Source of the DNA: an uncultured Pseudomonadales bacterium
Lineage (GTDB): Bacteria > Pseudomonadota > Gammaproteobacteria > Pseudomonadales > Azotimanducaceae
NCBI GenBank assembly: GCA_951813295.1
Contig: CATOTI010000002.1
Span: forward strand, 2,294,001-2,358,000
Direction of reading: 5' to 3'
DNA: 64,000 nt
Under the pieces are notes generated by a model that worked only from the letters and a program-made list of their open reading frames with translations, searched no databases and had not been told where the DNA came from. A program made the translations under genes and the position numbers. Shown here piece by piece: positions 49,910 to 60,110 of this stretch (position 1 is the stretch's first letter; the number at the start of each line of letters is the position of its first letter).

Positions 49910-51580
49910 ATGAAACGAATGATCGTCGTCGGTGCAGTCGCACTCGCTCTCGGGGCCTGTGAGGGCGGCGACATCAATATTGCGCCCGTCACCACGGACG
50001 CATCGACCGACAACTCCGTCGCCAATAGCAACAACACGACCACGACCCCGACCGACACGAATACGGATGACGTCTGTGCGTCGTACACCAACAGTGGTGG
50101 TCAGACGATTCAGGGCTCCTTCGACGGGACGAATTGTGTCTACACGCCGTCGTTCGTCGACGCAGGTAACAACCTCGAAGTCGATATGACGATCCCCGCG
50201 CTCGAGAACGGTGGCGCGCACGTTTTTGAAGGCAGCCTGTTCGTCGGCCAGACTTACGACACCGACGCGGCTCTGTCAGACGCCGGTATCGCCCAAGGCG
50301 GCGATGGACCGGTGTTGACCGTCGAAGCCGGCGCCACGCTCGCATTCCAGTCGTCGGCCGACTTCCTGATCATCAACCGCGGCTCCCAGCTTTTTGCGGT
50401 CGGAAGTGAGACCGCGCCGATTACGTTCACCTCCGTTTCCGACGTCGAAGGCACAGTCGGTCCCGAAGACGTCCAGCAATGGGGCGGGATCGTAATCAAC
50501 GGTTTCGGGGTGACGAACAAATGCGACTACACGGGATCGGTCGACGGTGGGGATCTCGCGACGACCGACTGTCATGTCGATGCCGAAGGTGCTGCCGGGC
50601 TCGATGAATCGCAGTATGGCGGCGACAACAACGATGACAGCTCGGGACGGCTCGAGTACGTGATCGTCAAGCACACGGGTGCCGAAGTCGGTAACGGCGA
50701 TGAGTTGAACGGGATTTCGTTCGGCGGGGTCGGCGGCAACACGATCGTCAAGAACCTCCAGGTCTATTCGACCTTCGACGACGGCATCGAGATGTTCGGT
50801 GGCGCCGTCAGCTTCGAGAACTTCGTTGCTCTATACGTGCGCGACGACTCGATCGACATCGATGAAGGCTGGTCGGGCACGATCGACAACGCGCTCGTGA
50901 TTCAGTCCGGCTCGATCGGCAACCACTGCATCGAAGCCGACGGTATTGGTTCCTATTCGAGCCTTACCGAGCAAGCGCGCGCCGATACGATCGTCCAAGG
51001 CATCAACAGCCGCCCAGTCATCAGACACCTCACCTGCATCGTCAGCCCCAGCCCGACGCAGGGCAGTTTCGATGCGGGGGCGGGTTTCCGGCTACGTGAG
51101 GGGATCTATCCCACGATCAGTGATTCATTGGTCGTGTCGTCGTTTGGCGCCGACGCTCAGGGCGATTCGAACTATTGCCTGCGAATCGACAATGCAGAGA
51201 CGGGGATGGGATTCGAATCGGGCGAGGCGAGCCTCACTTCGATCATCTTCGCGTGCGAAGAAAAGACGAAGGGCAATTCGCTACCGAGTGGTACCTCCAC
51301 CGAAGCCTGGGCGGCCGACAATGGCAGCGTTTTCGCCGATCTTGTTGGTCCGGTCGATGCGACGGCCAACGCCGACACCGATCTTCAGCTTCTCGAGGGT
51401 ACGCCCGCGATCTATTCGATCGACTACGCGACGATGATGGTCGACGGCGTGACGCCAAGCGGCGCGCCTGTCGACGGCGATTTTGTCGGTGGGCTTTCCT
51501 TGAGCGAAATCGATTGGGTGCAAGGCTGGACCTACGGCCTCTTCGACGGTCGTCGCGCTCAACCACTGTGGTTTGAATAG
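49910..51580 (+). CDS. Secreted/surface beta-helix lipoprotein
   Basis: A 556-residue protein with lipoprotein signal MKRMIVVGAVALALGAC and a low-complexity Asn/Thr/Asp linker (~30-55; NSNNTTTTPTDTNTDD). A right-handed parallel beta-helix follows, with turns such as LTVEAGATLAF, APITFTSVSDVEGTVG, QWGGIVINGFG and RLEYVIVKHTGAEVGNGDEL. It ends with WVQGWTYGLFDG. Such lipoproteins commonly sit beside TonB-dependent receptors in Alteromonas- or Caulobacter-like bacteria and may capture a ligand for them. The receptor gene starts 17 bp downstream. Confidence 0.85.
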   Translation: MKRMIVVGAVALALGACEGGDINIAPVTTDASTDNSVANSNNTTTTPTDTNTDDVCASYTNSGGQTIQGSFDGTNCVYTPSFVDAGNNLEVDMTIPALENGGAHVFEGSLFVGQTYDTDAALSDAGIAQGGDGPVLTVEAGATLAFQSSADFLIINRGSQLFAVGSETAPITFTSVSDVEGTVGPEDVQQWGGIVINGFGVTNKCDYTGSVDGGDLATTDCHVDAEGAAGLDESQYGGDNNDDSSGRLEYVIVKHTGAEVGNGDELNGISFGGVGGNTIVKNLQVYSTFDDGIEMFGGAVSFENFVALYVRDDSIDIDEGWSGTIDNALVIQSGSIGNHCIEADGIGSYSSLTEQARADTIVQGINSRPVIRHLTCIVSPSPTQGSFDAGAGFRLREGIYPTISDSLVVSSFGADAQGDSNYCLRIDNAETGMGFESGEASLTSIIFACEEKTKGNSLPSGTSTEAWAADNGSVFADLVGPVDATANADTDLQLLEGTPAIYSIDYATMMVDGVTPSGAPVDGDFVGGLSLSEIDWVQGWTYGLFDGRRAQPLWFE

Positions 51581-51597
51581 ATAGGCTGGGCGCTTCG

Positions 51598-54327
51598 ATG
51601 CCGATGAAGAACCATCAGCGTTCCCCTGGTCCGCTGTGGATAGCCGCCGTGTGCCTCTGCCTCGTGGCCGGGCAACCGGCCCGGAGTGAGGAAGCGCCGC
51701 CGCAAGTGCAGTCGGCGGGGCCGATCGAGGAGGTGATCGTCGTGGGGCGCCTGTTCAGCGCCGCGCAACAGCTCTTGAACGAGCGCAAGGATGACGAAGT
51801 CGTTGCCAACGTTCTGGGCGAGGACGCCATCGAGCGGTTGGGCGACACCACCGTGGCCGTGGCGCTGCGTCGAGTTTCCGGTCTAACGCTCGTCAATGAC
51901 AAGTTCGTTTATGTCCGTGGACTCGGTGAACGTTACTCGAGCACTCGCCTGAACGGCGCGACGATTCCGTCGCCCGACCTCACGCGCAACGTCATTCCGC
52001 TCGATATTTTTCCGACGTCGATCGTTCAGTCGCTTCGCGTGCAGAAGTCGTACTCCGCCGACATGCCCGCGGCGTTTGGCGGCGGTGCGGTCGACATCCG
52101 CACGAAAGGGATTCCCAACAGCTTCACCTACTCGCTCGAATTCGGCACCGGCTACAACTGGGAAAATGACGGCGACGCGTTCACGTACAGCGGCGGCGGC
52201 GACGACAAATGGGGTGTGGACGACGGTTCGCGAGCGCTCGCGGCGGATCTCACGGCCGGTATCCGCCGCTTCGTGGGCAATCTCGACAACCAGAGCATCC
52301 TGAATGGGCTTCGAGCGGAGGGTAATCCCAACGCGACGCTCGCGGATGCGCAGCTGATCAATCGCTCGCTCGCGCTCAACCTCAATCGCGACATCACAGT
52401 TCGCGAGGAGTCGATCGACCCGGACGTCAATGTCAAAGGATCGATCGGCAATAGCTGGCTCCTGGGCGAGAACTGGGAGGTCGGCTTTCTCGTCGGCGGC
52501 GCCTACAAGTCGCAGTGGCGGGAAAACGAGCGCGTCGCTCGCAACTTCAACTTCCCGACCGAACGAACGGATACCGAACTCGAGTCGACCTATACCGTCG
52601 ATATCACGGGGAACCTGAACCTCGGCGTACGTTATGGCGACGAGCACGAGATCTCGACGACGACGCTCTACCTGAGGAACACGGACGACGAAACGGGAAT
52701 CCGTGATTTCTTCAACGAAAACCGGGAGATCTCCGACGAAGTCGGATTCCGTGACTATCGCCTTCAGTTCGAAGAACGCGCCATGACGGTCAATCAGATC
52801 ACCGGTTCGCACATCCTGGGAGATGAGACTCGCGACGTCGTGCCGCTGCTCGGCAATCTGTTGAGCCGTATCGCGTTGCCGGATGTCGAGGTCGACTGGT
52901 TCTATTCCGAGGCGCGCGCGCAGACGGCGATCCCCAGTCAGGTGAGCGTGCTCGCGCAGACGGTCACGGAAGCAGTCACAGGCCGGGTGTTGTCCTCGTC
53001 GGTGGCGAGCTCGAGTTCAGCCGCCGACTATCGTTTCACGGCCTTGAGTGACCGCGCGCAGAACTACGGGTGGTCGTTTACGGCACCGTATCGCTTCGAT
53101 AATTCGTATCTCGAAATCGCAGGGGGTGCGGAACACGCGCAGAAGGTTCGGACTTACGCGCAGAGCCAGTTCAGCCTTGGCCCCTTGTCGGTCGCAAACC
53201 GCGACTTCCTCGCCGCCGATCTCGGCGACGTTTTCTCCGATGCGAACGTCCTCGACCCCGCCAACGACTTCGTCTTCGACCTCAGCGGGACGAACAATCA
53301 GAGCTATCTCGCCGCGAACATGACCGAATCGGTCTACGGCAAGCTCGACTACACGATCGATGAGACCTGGCGGATCTCAGCCGGTGCGCGGTGGGAGGAC
53401 TACAAGCAGGTAGCACTCGATTGGAATATCTACGGATTCACCGTCGACGATCCCCAGATCACGAGTGACCCGGAACGCCTGGCCGAAGCAGTCTTTTCGG
53501 ACGATCAGGTTTACCCGTCGGTGTCGTTCACCTACATCAACGAATACTTTCTCGGCGCCGAACTCTTCCAACTGCGCTTCGGGTGGAGTGAGACGGTCGT
53601 CCGACCGGATCTTCGCGAAATCACCGATGCGAGCTATATCGATCCGATCACGGGTGATTTGGTCGACGGTAATCCGGGCGTTATTCCCTCGGATGTCACC
53701 AACTTCGACATTCGAGCCGAATGGTTCCTCGACAACGGCGACAACTTCACGATTTCGGGCTTTTTGAAAGAAATCGATCGACCGATCGAGTTCTTCGAAT
53801 CCGCAGCGAGCGACACGACCGTCGCGCGCGAAATCGTCAATGCGTCGACCGCCGAGGTCTACGGCATCGAGATCGAAGGCTTGAAGGAGTTGAGCTTCCT
53901 CGGGACCTGGGCGGAACCGTTCTTTCTCCAGGGCAACGCCACGTTCCAGGATTCGGAACTCGTGGCGGGCGATGAGGCGGACGCGCCGACGAATTTCGTA
54001 CGCCCGCTCGCCGGCGCATCGGATTACGTCGTCAACATGACGCTCGGCTTCGACAGCTACGACGGACGCCACACGGCGACGTTGGTCTACAACGTCTTCG
54101 GTGAGCGTCTCTACGTCGCCGGTCGTCTCGGTGCACCCGACGGTTACGAGCAACCTTTCCACTCGCTCGACTTCACCTACTCGTGGTTCCCGACGGAGCG
54201 ACTGACGGTGAAAGCCAAGCTTCGCAACCTCCTGGACGAAGCCATCGAGATCGAGCGCGAAGGAGTGACCGTCTTTACCGAGAACCCCGGTGCGGCCGGG
54301 TCCATCGCGGTGAAGTGGGCCTGGTAA
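51598..54327 (+). CDS. TonB-dependent outer-membrane receptor
   Basis: A 909-residue receptor: signal peptide (~1-30), an EEVIVVGR TonB-box-like segment (~43-50), a plug domain with VSGLTLVNDKFVYVRGLGER, YSSTRLNGATIP and VDIRTKGIP, and a 22-strand-type barrel ending FTENPGAAGSIAVKWAW with a C-terminal aromatic. The plug form with VRGLGERYSSTRLNG defines a subgroup often paired with beta-helix lipoproteins. The ligand is unknown; uptake of a large or phosphorus-bearing molecule is only a guess from the upstream repeat. It is second in the operon. Confidence 0.93.
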   Translation: MPMKNHQRSPGPLWIAAVCLCLVAGQPARSEEAPPQVQSAGPIEEVIVVGRLFSAAQQLLNERKDDEVVANVLGEDAIERLGDTTVAVALRRVSGLTLVNDKFVYVRGLGERYSSTRLNGATIPSPDLTRNVIPLDIFPTSIVQSLRVQKSYSADMPAAFGGGAVDIRTKGIPNSFTYSLEFGTGYNWENDGDAFTYSGGGDDKWGVDDGSRALAADLTAGIRRFVGNLDNQSILNGLRAEGNPNATLADAQLINRSLALNLNRDITVREESIDPDVNVKGSIGNSWLLGENWEVGFLVGGAYKSQWRENERVARNFNFPTERTDTELESTYTVDITGNLNLGVRYGDEHEISTTTLYLRNTDDETGIRDFFNENREISDEVGFRDYRLQFEERAMTVNQITGSHILGDETRDVVPLLGNLLSRIALPDVEVDWFYSEARAQTAIPSQVSVLAQTVTEAVTGRVLSSSVASSSSAADYRFTALSDRAQNYGWSFTAPYRFDNSYLEIAGGAEHAQKVRTYAQSQFSLGPLSVANRDFLAADLGDVFSDANVLDPANDFVFDLSGTNNQSYLAANMTESVYGKLDYTIDETWRISAGARWEDYKQVALDWNIYGFTVDDPQITSDPERLAEAVFSDDQVYPSVSFTYINEYFLGAELFQLRFGWSETVVRPDLREITDASYIDPITGDLVDGNPGVIPSDVTNFDIRAEWFLDNGDNFTISGFLKEIDRPIEFFESAASDTTVAREIVNASTAEVYGIEIEGLKELSFLGTWAEPFFLQGNATFQDSELVAGDEADAPTNFVRPLAGASDYVVNMTLGFDSYDGRHTATLVYNVFGERLYVAGRLGAPDGYEQPFHSLDFTYSWFPTERLTVKAKLRNLLDEAIEIEREGVTVFTENPGAAGSIAVKWAW

Positions 54328-54381
54328 TCAGATCGAGTGGCGGGCTTTTTCGATCCGGTCGAACTGGCAAACTAGCCGGAT

Positions 54382-54468
54382 ATGAACACCCAAAAACTCG
54401 CAATCTTCGAGTCCCCGAACGCCCCTTACGGAGGCGGACTTAGCGCACCGGAGCCCCGAGCATCGTGA
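54382..54468 (+). CDS. 28-residue short ORF, coupled to the barrel-like gene
   Basis: The frame opens ATG 54382 and reads MNTQKLAIFESPNAP, then YGGGLSAPEPRAS, ending at TGA 54466-54468. The stop overlaps the ATG of the next gene (TGATG), a typical translational-coupling junction. There is only a weak ribosome site before it. It may be a leader peptide that controls entry of ribosomes into the next gene, a small secreted or processed peptide, or chance. Confidence 0.4.
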   Translation: MNTQKLAIFESPNAPYGGGLSAPEPRAS

Positions 54469-55721
54469 TGCGGGCACTCTTCATCGGCATCGCGGTAGCC
54501 CTCGCGTCGGGCGTCGACGCCAATGGCAATGGCGCGCTGCGCGTCTTTCTCGACTGCGAGAGCGGCTGCGACCAGAACTTTCTGAAGCGTGAGATCACGT
54601 TCGTCGACTACGTCCGCGATCAGACCGACAGTGAAGTCCACGTCCTCATTGTCCGCCGGCGCAGCGCATCGGGACGTGAATACACGCTCAACTTTCACGG
54701 CCGTGAAGCACTTTCGGTGCTCGATTACGAGATCACGTTCAATTCGAGCGACATCGATACGAACGACGACAGACGTAGGCGCGTCGCCAAGCATCTCGAA
54801 CTGGGGCTCGTGCCGTTTCTCCTGAAGACCGGCCGCGCCGAAGACGTCGCGCTGCTGCACACCCCACCACGCGAGATTCCCGCCGTCCGACCAACGGCGG
54901 AAACCGATCCGTGGAACTACTGGGTTTTCCGCAGCGAGGTACGCGGTAACATCGATCGGGAGGACCGTCGTAACCAGAACGACGTGCGGGCATCGTTCTC
55001 CGCCAGTCGAACCACCGAAAACTGGCGTTTCACGTCGGCGTACTGGTACGACAACCGCATCGACGAGTTCGAGTTCGAGGACGGTACGCGTTTCAAGAGC
55101 CGCTCGAAACAGACGACGCTCGGCGCGAGCCTCATCAAGTCGATTGGTGAGCATTGGGGAGCAGGTTTCGGGGTCCGCACCGACGAGTCGACGTTTCGTA
55201 ATCTCGACCAGTCGACGCGGCTCGGGGCGGCACTTGAATACAACCTCTTTCCCTACGCGGAATCATCGGAGCGTGAACTCACCTTCGGCTACTACGTGGG
55301 CGTCAACCGGTTCGAATACATCGAAGCGACGGTCTTCGGTCTCAAGGACGAAACGCGTGTGAACCAGGGCATCTACGCCGAGTACGATCTCGAGCAACGC
55401 TGGGGCGACCTGTCGTTCGACTTACGCGCGGCCCACTTTCTGGACGATCCCGACCTCTACCGCGTGCGCTTTCGGGGCGAAGTGGACTATCGCCTGACGA
55501 GGGGCTTGGAACTTTCGGTTTCCGCCGATGCGGTGCTCGTCCGCGACCAGATTTACCTGCCCGCCGGGCTCGCCTCGGAAGAGGAGATTCTTCTCGGCCA
55601 ACGTGCCCTCGATACGGGTTTCGAGACGCGTTTCGGCATCGGCCTCAAGTACACGTTCGGCTCGATCTTCAACAACGTCGTGAACGATCGCGTCGATTCG
55701 CAGTTCATGCGCGTCTTCTGA
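54468..55721 (+). CDS. Putative outer-membrane beta-barrel protein of unknown function
   Basis: From ATG 54468 the protein has a signal peptide (MRALFIGIAVALASGVDANG), a small N-terminal domain with two Cys (FLDCESGCDQNFLKREITFV, ~24-43), and from ~150 many alternating strands (WRFTSAYWYDNRIDEFEF, YNLFPYAESSERELTFGYYV, VRFRGEVDYRLTRGLELSVS). It ends with FGSIFNNVVNDRVDSQFMRVF. The barrel resembles DUF481-like outer-membrane proteins. It follows the TonB receptor by 140 bp that hold only the short ORF. Confidence 0.75.
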   Translation: MRALFIGIAVALASGVDANGNGALRVFLDCESGCDQNFLKREITFVDYVRDQTDSEVHVLIVRRRSASGREYTLNFHGREALSVLDYEITFNSSDIDTNDDRRRRVAKHLELGLVPFLLKTGRAEDVALLHTPPREIPAVRPTAETDPWNYWVFRSEVRGNIDREDRRNQNDVRASFSASRTTENWRFTSAYWYDNRIDEFEFEDGTRFKSRSKQTTLGASLIKSIGEHWGAGFGVRTDESTFRNLDQSTRLGAALEYNLFPYAESSERELTFGYYVGVNRFEYIEATVFGLKDETRVNQGIYAEYDLEQRWGDLSFDLRAAHFLDDPDLYRVRFRGEVDYRLTRGLELSVSADAVLVRDQIYLPAGLASEEEILLGQRALDTGFETRFGIGLKYTFGSIFNNVVNDRVDSQFMRVF

Positions 55722-56003
55722 CCGACAGGTCCGACGCCAAACCGGGCGGAAAACGTCCTTCCGTCCGGCCTCTCTTCACAGACGGGAGCTCAAAGACGTC
55801 CCGCTCTGGTGGTCGATGGCAACACCGGTCCGCCAACGCGGGCTCCGATCCGTGTTCGCGATACGAGGGCCGGCAACCGAGGTGTCCTTCGCCGCCGACT
55901 TTGCAAAAGAGCCGAGCGTTTCCGGTAGACTCACGCGCTACCGGTTCGATCAACGGGCCGATAACCTAAAAGACACGAACATTTCCAAAAGGGGGAATAA
56001 CAC

Positions 56004-57194
56004 ATGGCTGGACGTGATGTCGTAGTCGTAGATAGTGTCCGCACTGGGCTCGCCAAGTCGTTCCGCGGCAGCTTCAACCTCACGCGTTCCGATGACATGC
56101 TCGCGCATTGCATCGACTCGCTTCTGGATCGCAATCCCAACGTATCGCCTGACGAAGTCGAAGACGTCGTCGTCGGTGCGGCTTCTCACGTTGGTGAGCA
56201 GGACGGCAACATCGCTCGTCTAGCGGTCGTTCTGTCGAAGCTTCCGATCACCACGGCAGGTATGACGATCAACCGTTTTTGCTCGTCGGGTCTTCAGTCG
56301 ATCGCGATCGCAGCGAACCAGATTGCATCGGGTCAGACAGACGTCGCCATCGCCGGCGGCGTGGATTCGATTTCGATGCGTACGCGGCAAACGCCGGGTA
56401 AGTCGGAGCAGAACGCTCGCCTCCTGGAAGAAAAGCCGGACATCTTCATGGCAATGGGTAACACCGCCGAGGTTGTTGCACGTCGCTACCAGGTCACCCG
56501 CGAGATGCAGGACGAGTACGCGCTGCAGAGTCAGCAGCGTTACGCGGCCGCTTCAGAAGCGGGTTGGATCGGCGAAGAGATCGTCCCGATGAAGGCGACG
56601 ATGCTCAAGGTCGACAAAGAGACGGGTGAAGAAAGCCGCGTCGAAGTCTTGGTCGACAAGGACGAATGTAATCGCCCGACGACCACCATTGAAGGCCTTG
56701 CGGGACTACCGCCGGCGTTCGAAGAAGACGGTACGGTGACTGCGGGTAATGCTTCACAGCTTTCCGACGGTGCTTCGATGACGATGCTGATGAGCGCCGA
56801 CCGCGCAGCTCAGCTCGGCATTCAGCCGCTCGGCATCTACCGTGGCTTCACCGTCGCGGGTTGTGAGCCGGATGAGATGGGCATCGGTCCCGTCTTTGCG
56901 ATCCCGCGTCTGTTGGAGAACTCGGGTCTCAAGCTCGACGACGTCGACGTCTGGGAGCTCAACGAAGCGTTTGCCTCGCAGTGTGTCTACAGCCGAAACG
57001 AGCTGGGCATCGACAACGAGAAGTACAACGTCAACGGCGGCAGCATCGCGATCGGACATCCGTTCGGTATGACCGGTTCACGTTGCACGGGTGCGGTTCT
57101 CCGCGAACTGCAGCGTCGCGAAGCCAAGTATGGCGTCGTCACGATGTGCATCGGTGGTGGCCAAGGCGCCGCTGGACTCTTCGAGCGCGCCTAA
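56004..57194 (+). CDS. Acetyl-CoA C-acyltransferase (thiolase)
   Basis: A 396-residue thiolase. [17 protein letters not shown] carries the nucleophilic Cys (~88-92), [16 protein letters not shown] the active-site His and [16 protein letters not shown] the second Cys. It should cleave 3-ketoacyl-CoA in beta-oxidation, or condense two acetyl-CoA. ATG 56004 is preceded by AAAAGGGGGAA, an excellent ribosome site. The 282-bp gap upstream shows no gene, and a strong intrinsic terminator follows the gene. Confidence 0.96.
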   Translation: MAGRDVVVVDSVRTGLAKSFRGSFNLTRSDDMLAHCIDSLLDRNPNVSPDEVEDVVVGAASHVGEQDGNIARLAVVLSKLPITTAGMTINRFCSSGLQSIAIAANQIASGQTDVAIAGGVDSISMRTRQTPGKSEQNARLLEEKPDIFMAMGNTAEVVARRYQVTREMQDEYALQSQQRYAAASEAGWIGEEIVPMKATMLKVDKETGEESRVEVLVDKDECNRPTTTIEGLAGLPPAFEEDGTVTAGNASQLSDGASMTMLMSADRAAQLGIQPLGIYRGFTVAGCEPDEMGIGPVFAIPRLLENSGLKLDDVDVWELNEAFASQCVYSRNELGIDNEKYNVNGGSIAIGHPFGMTGSRCTGAVLRELQRREAKYGVVTMCIGGGQGAAGLFERA

Positions 57195-57263
57195 AGCACT
57201 CGACTCGAGAAACGCCCGGGCGAACGCTGCCCGGGTGATTTCGAAGGTCCTTTGCCAGATTGA

Positions 57264-57295
57264 GGGGCTGACAGCCGGGCTGTCGGCCCCTTTTT
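57264..57295 (+). terminator. Rho-independent terminator after the thiolase gene
   Basis: GGGGCTGACAGC pairs with GCTGTCGGCCCC (12 pairs, one G-T) around a tight loop, followed by TTTTT. A weaker GC hairpin (CCCGGGC/GCCCGGG) lies just upstream at 57216-57236. Confidence 0.92.
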
Positions 57296-57410
57296 CGTTT
57301 TGCTAGTCTCGATTCCGCAAACTAAATCGAGGCGATGTGCGACAAGCTCATCGAAACCCTCGTTCGAGTCGGACGCAGGTTCAGGCTCTTGAGAGATTCG
57401 CTCAGACGTC

Positions 57411-58016
57411 ATGAATGGGAACTTGAGCACGCCAGTCCAAACCCCTCGCACGCCAGTGGCGAGGAGGGCGATTCGTGCCGGTGTTCGCGGGCGAATTCAT
57501 CACCTCGTCATGGTCGTCTGCTGCGCGCTGGCGGTCACCACGGTCGCTGCGCAAGACAATCCCTATGCCGGGTACACGGACGCTCAGCTCGCCGAGCTCG
57601 CCCAGACATGGGCAGATCTCGACGCGGATCAGCGTCGCAACTATCTGGTCGAAATGCGACGTCGTATGGCGGATTCGGGCAAGCGTAAAGTCCCGGTCGA
57701 CGCCGAGGCGCGCTTCGGGCGCGTCGGTAACGGCGCGGAGCCGCCCGGTCCACCCGAGGTGGTCTCGGAGGAAGGCGTCGTCCGTCAGGTGATCGAGCCT
57801 GGTCGGGTCACGACTGAATCCCTCGTCATCCGACGCAATGAGTCCGGGTTCGGAGTCGGCTTCGAGCGGCGGGTCGAGATTCGCGGCAAACCGGCGGACC
57901 GGGAAGAGCGCGATGGCAAGAAGCGACCGCCGCCGCCCCGGGACGGTCGAAAACCACCGCCGCCGCGGGATTCCGACAGACCGCCTCCGCGGTCGAATCA
58001 CCCACCGCGGCGCTAG
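57411..58016 (+). CDS. Exported Pro/Arg-rich protein of unknown function
   Basis: A 201-residue protein with a long basic N-terminus, a hydrophobic signal (VMVVCCALAVTTVAAQD, ~33-49), an Asp/Glu-rich helical segment (ELAQTWADLDADQRRNYLVE) and a low-complexity Pro-Arg-Asp tail (PPPPRDGRKPPPPRDSDR). It should be periplasmic or membrane-attached. Placed just before the response regulator on the same strand with a 55-bp gap, it might be sensed or regulated by that system, but this is inference. Confidence 0.65.
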   Translation: MNGNLSTPVQTPRTPVARRAIRAGVRGRIHHLVMVVCCALAVTTVAAQDNPYAGYTDAQLAELAQTWADLDADQRRNYLVEMRRRMADSGKRKVPVDAEARFGRVGNGAEPPGPPEVVSEEGVVRQVIEPGRVTTESLVIRRNESGFGVGFERRVEIRGKPADREERDGKKRPPPPRDGRKPPPPRDSDRPPPRSNHPPRR

Positions 58017-58071
58017 CTGCACCCTTACCTCGCGCGGGTACAATGGGCCGCTTTCAGCCGCGAGCCCATCC

Positions 58072-58782
58072 GTGGACCACGATCCAGCCAAGCTCTTAGT
58101 CGTCGATGACGATCCGGAACTTCTCGAACTGACTGAGCAGTATCTTTCGAAGCAGGGATTCGAAGTCATCGGTGTGGAAGATGGCTCCGCGATGGATTTG
58201 GTTCTCGCCGACCGAGAAATCGATCTGATCATCCTCGATCTGATGCTGCCCGGCGAAGACGGGCTGTCCATTGCGCGGCGGCTCAAGCAGTCGCTGACGA
58301 CACCGATCATCATCGTCTCCGCGCAGGGCGAAGACGTCGATCGAATCGTGGGGCTCGAAATCGGCGCCGACGACTACATCGGCAAGCCGTTCAATCCGCG
58401 CGAACTCCTGGCACGCGTGCGGGCAGTGCTGAGGCGCTCACAAGGCGCGGCGGTATCGAACGAGGCGCTCACGATCGAGTTCGGTGATTTCAAGATGGAT
58501 CTGGCCGCACATCGCCTCCTTCACCACGGGCAACCCGTTCAGCTGACTTCCGGTGAGTTCGATCTCTTGCGGATCCTCGCCAAACATCCGAACGAAGTAC
58601 TGCACCGCGATCGCATTCTCGAGCTACTGACGGGTGCCGAGCGTTCGCCCTTCGATCGAAGCATCGACGTTCGCATCACGCGGCTCAGGAGCAAGATCGA
58701 AACCGACCCATCCTCGCCCGTCTTCATCAAGACGATCTGGGCGAAGGGCTATATGTTCTGCCCGGATATCGCTGACGGGTAA
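58072..58782 (+). CDS. OmpR-family response regulator
   Basis: A 236-residue regulator. The receiver domain has VVDDDPELLELT and the phospho-acceptor Asp in IILDLMLPGEDG (~52), plus the conserved Thr/Lys positions in IIVSAQGED and GKPFNPRELL. The C-terminal winged helix ends FIKTIWAKGYMFC, typical of OmpR. GTG 58072 begins the receiver; an upstream frame to 57838 is antisense-like. The histidine kinase follows 7 bp after its stop. Confidence 0.94.
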   Translation: MDHDPAKLLVVDDDPELLELTEQYLSKQGFEVIGVEDGSAMDLVLADREIDLIILDLMLPGEDGLSIARRLKQSLTTPIIIVSAQGEDVDRIVGLEIGADDYIGKPFNPRELLARVRAVLRRSQGAAVSNEALTIEFGDFKMDLAAHRLLHHGQPVQLTSGEFDLLRILAKHPNEVLHRDRILELLTGAERSPFDRSIDVRITRLRSKIETDPSSPVFIKTIWAKGYMFCPDIADG

Positions 58783-58789
58783 GACACCA

Positions 58790-60091
58790 GTGCAGCTCCC
58801 GTCTTCTCTCCTTGCTCGCACGAATGCGGTTCTGGGGATATCCGCGATCGCGATTACGCTCGCGGCAGTCGGGGCGTTGTTCGTCTTCGTGATCACGCCG
58901 ATCACCGATCGATCGGCTGGGGACGAGGCGGGACTCATCGTCCTTGCAGCGAAGACCTGGGTGGAATTGCAGCCGGACGCGCGCCCCTATTTCGAGATCG
59001 AATTGCTCGAGTACCACGACTTGATCGTGACGCCGGACGCCCGCGAGCTGCCGCTCGTCTCGGAGACGGATGCGTTCTATGGCCTGCTCGAGGCGAAGCT
59101 CGCGGAACGGCTCGGGCAGCCCGTTCAGCTGATGGAAGGGGATGGCCTCTTGTGGGCGAACGTGGCCGTGGGCTCTTTTGTCATCCAGGTCGGTTTCTCA
59201 CCGCAGCGGCGCGAACTCGAACCGATGATGGTGGCGATCATCGTCATAGGCGCCGGCTCCGCGATCGTCTTCTTTGCGTCGCTCTTCATCGTCCGGCGCG
59301 TCGCCGGACCGTTGGTCGCGGCATCCGAGGCGGTCGAGGCATTCCGTGGGGCCGAAGGATTCAAGCCGCTGCCCGAGGAGGGCCCCAGCGAACTCGTGAC
59401 GCTGGCGAAGAGCTTCAACGCCATGGCGCACGACGTGTCGACGTTGCTGTCGAACCGCACGACGCTCCTGGCCGGGATTTCGCACGACTTGCGTACGCCC
59501 CTCGCGCGGATGCGCCTCGCGTTGGAGCTTCTTCCGGAAGACGTCGACCGCAAGCTGGTCGACCGGTTCGAGCGCAACCTTATCGCCATGGACGAACTCA
59601 TTACGGACGCGTTGCGTTTTGCCCGGGGCGCCGGCGAAGCACCCGAGGAAGTCGAAGTCGTGGACTATGTGGAATCCGTCGTCCGCGGCGTCGACGAGCG
59701 GATCGAGCTTCAGTGGGCGAAAGCGCCGGGATGTGAGATCCCGGAGCGCGCGTTGGTGGCGTCGGGTGCACTGCAACGCGTCGTCGAAAACCTGCTCGGT
59801 AATGCGGTTCGGCATGGCGACGGTGCCCGGGTTCGTGTCGACGTGGCCGACCGCATCACGATCCACGTGCTCGATGACGGGCCTGGAATCCCGGAGGAGT
59901 ACCGCGAGCAGGTGTTCCAGCCGTTCTATCGGCTCGAGGGGTCACGCAACCGAATGACGGGCGGGAGCGGGCTCGGACTCGCCATCGTCCAGCAACTCTG
60001 CGATGCCCATGGTTGGGAAGTCGGCATCCAATCGACGGTATCTGGCGGCACCGACGCTTTCGTCGCGATCGGGATCGCGCAGGCGGCCTGA
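58790..60091 (+). CDS. EnvZ-like sensor histidine kinase
   Basis: A 433-residue kinase from GTG 58790. Transmembrane segment one is VLGISAIAITLAAVGALFVF (~11-30) and two lies in MVAIIVIGAGSAIVFFASLF. A HAMP domain follows, then the H-box ISHDLRTPLARMRLALELLP (phospho-His), the N-box ENLLGNAVRHG, the G1 box DDGPGIPEE and the G2 box GGSGLGLAIVQQLCDAHGW. The periplasmic domain of ~120 residues is unassigned. It forms an osmotic or envelope-sensing style pair with the regulator upstream. Confidence 0.94.
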   Translation: MQLPSSLLARTNAVLGISAIAITLAAVGALFVFVITPITDRSAGDEAGLIVLAAKTWVELQPDARPYFEIELLEYHDLIVTPDARELPLVSETDAFYGLLEAKLAERLGQPVQLMEGDGLLWANVAVGSFVIQVGFSPQRRELEPMMVAIIVIGAGSAIVFFASLFIVRRVAGPLVAASEAVEAFRGAEGFKPLPEEGPSELVTLAKSFNAMAHDVSTLLSNRTTLLAGISHDLRTPLARMRLALELLPEDVDRKLVDRFERNLIAMDELITDALRFARGAGEAPEEVEVVDYVESVVRGVDERIELQWAKAPGCEIPERALVASGALQRVVENLLGNAVRHGDGARVRVDVADRITIHVLDDGPGIPEEYREQVFQPFYRLEGSRNRMTGGSGLGLAIVQQLCDAHGWEVGIQSTVSGGTDAFVAIGIAQAA

Positions 60092-60110
60092 CTCGCGAGA
60101 TGAGCCGCCG

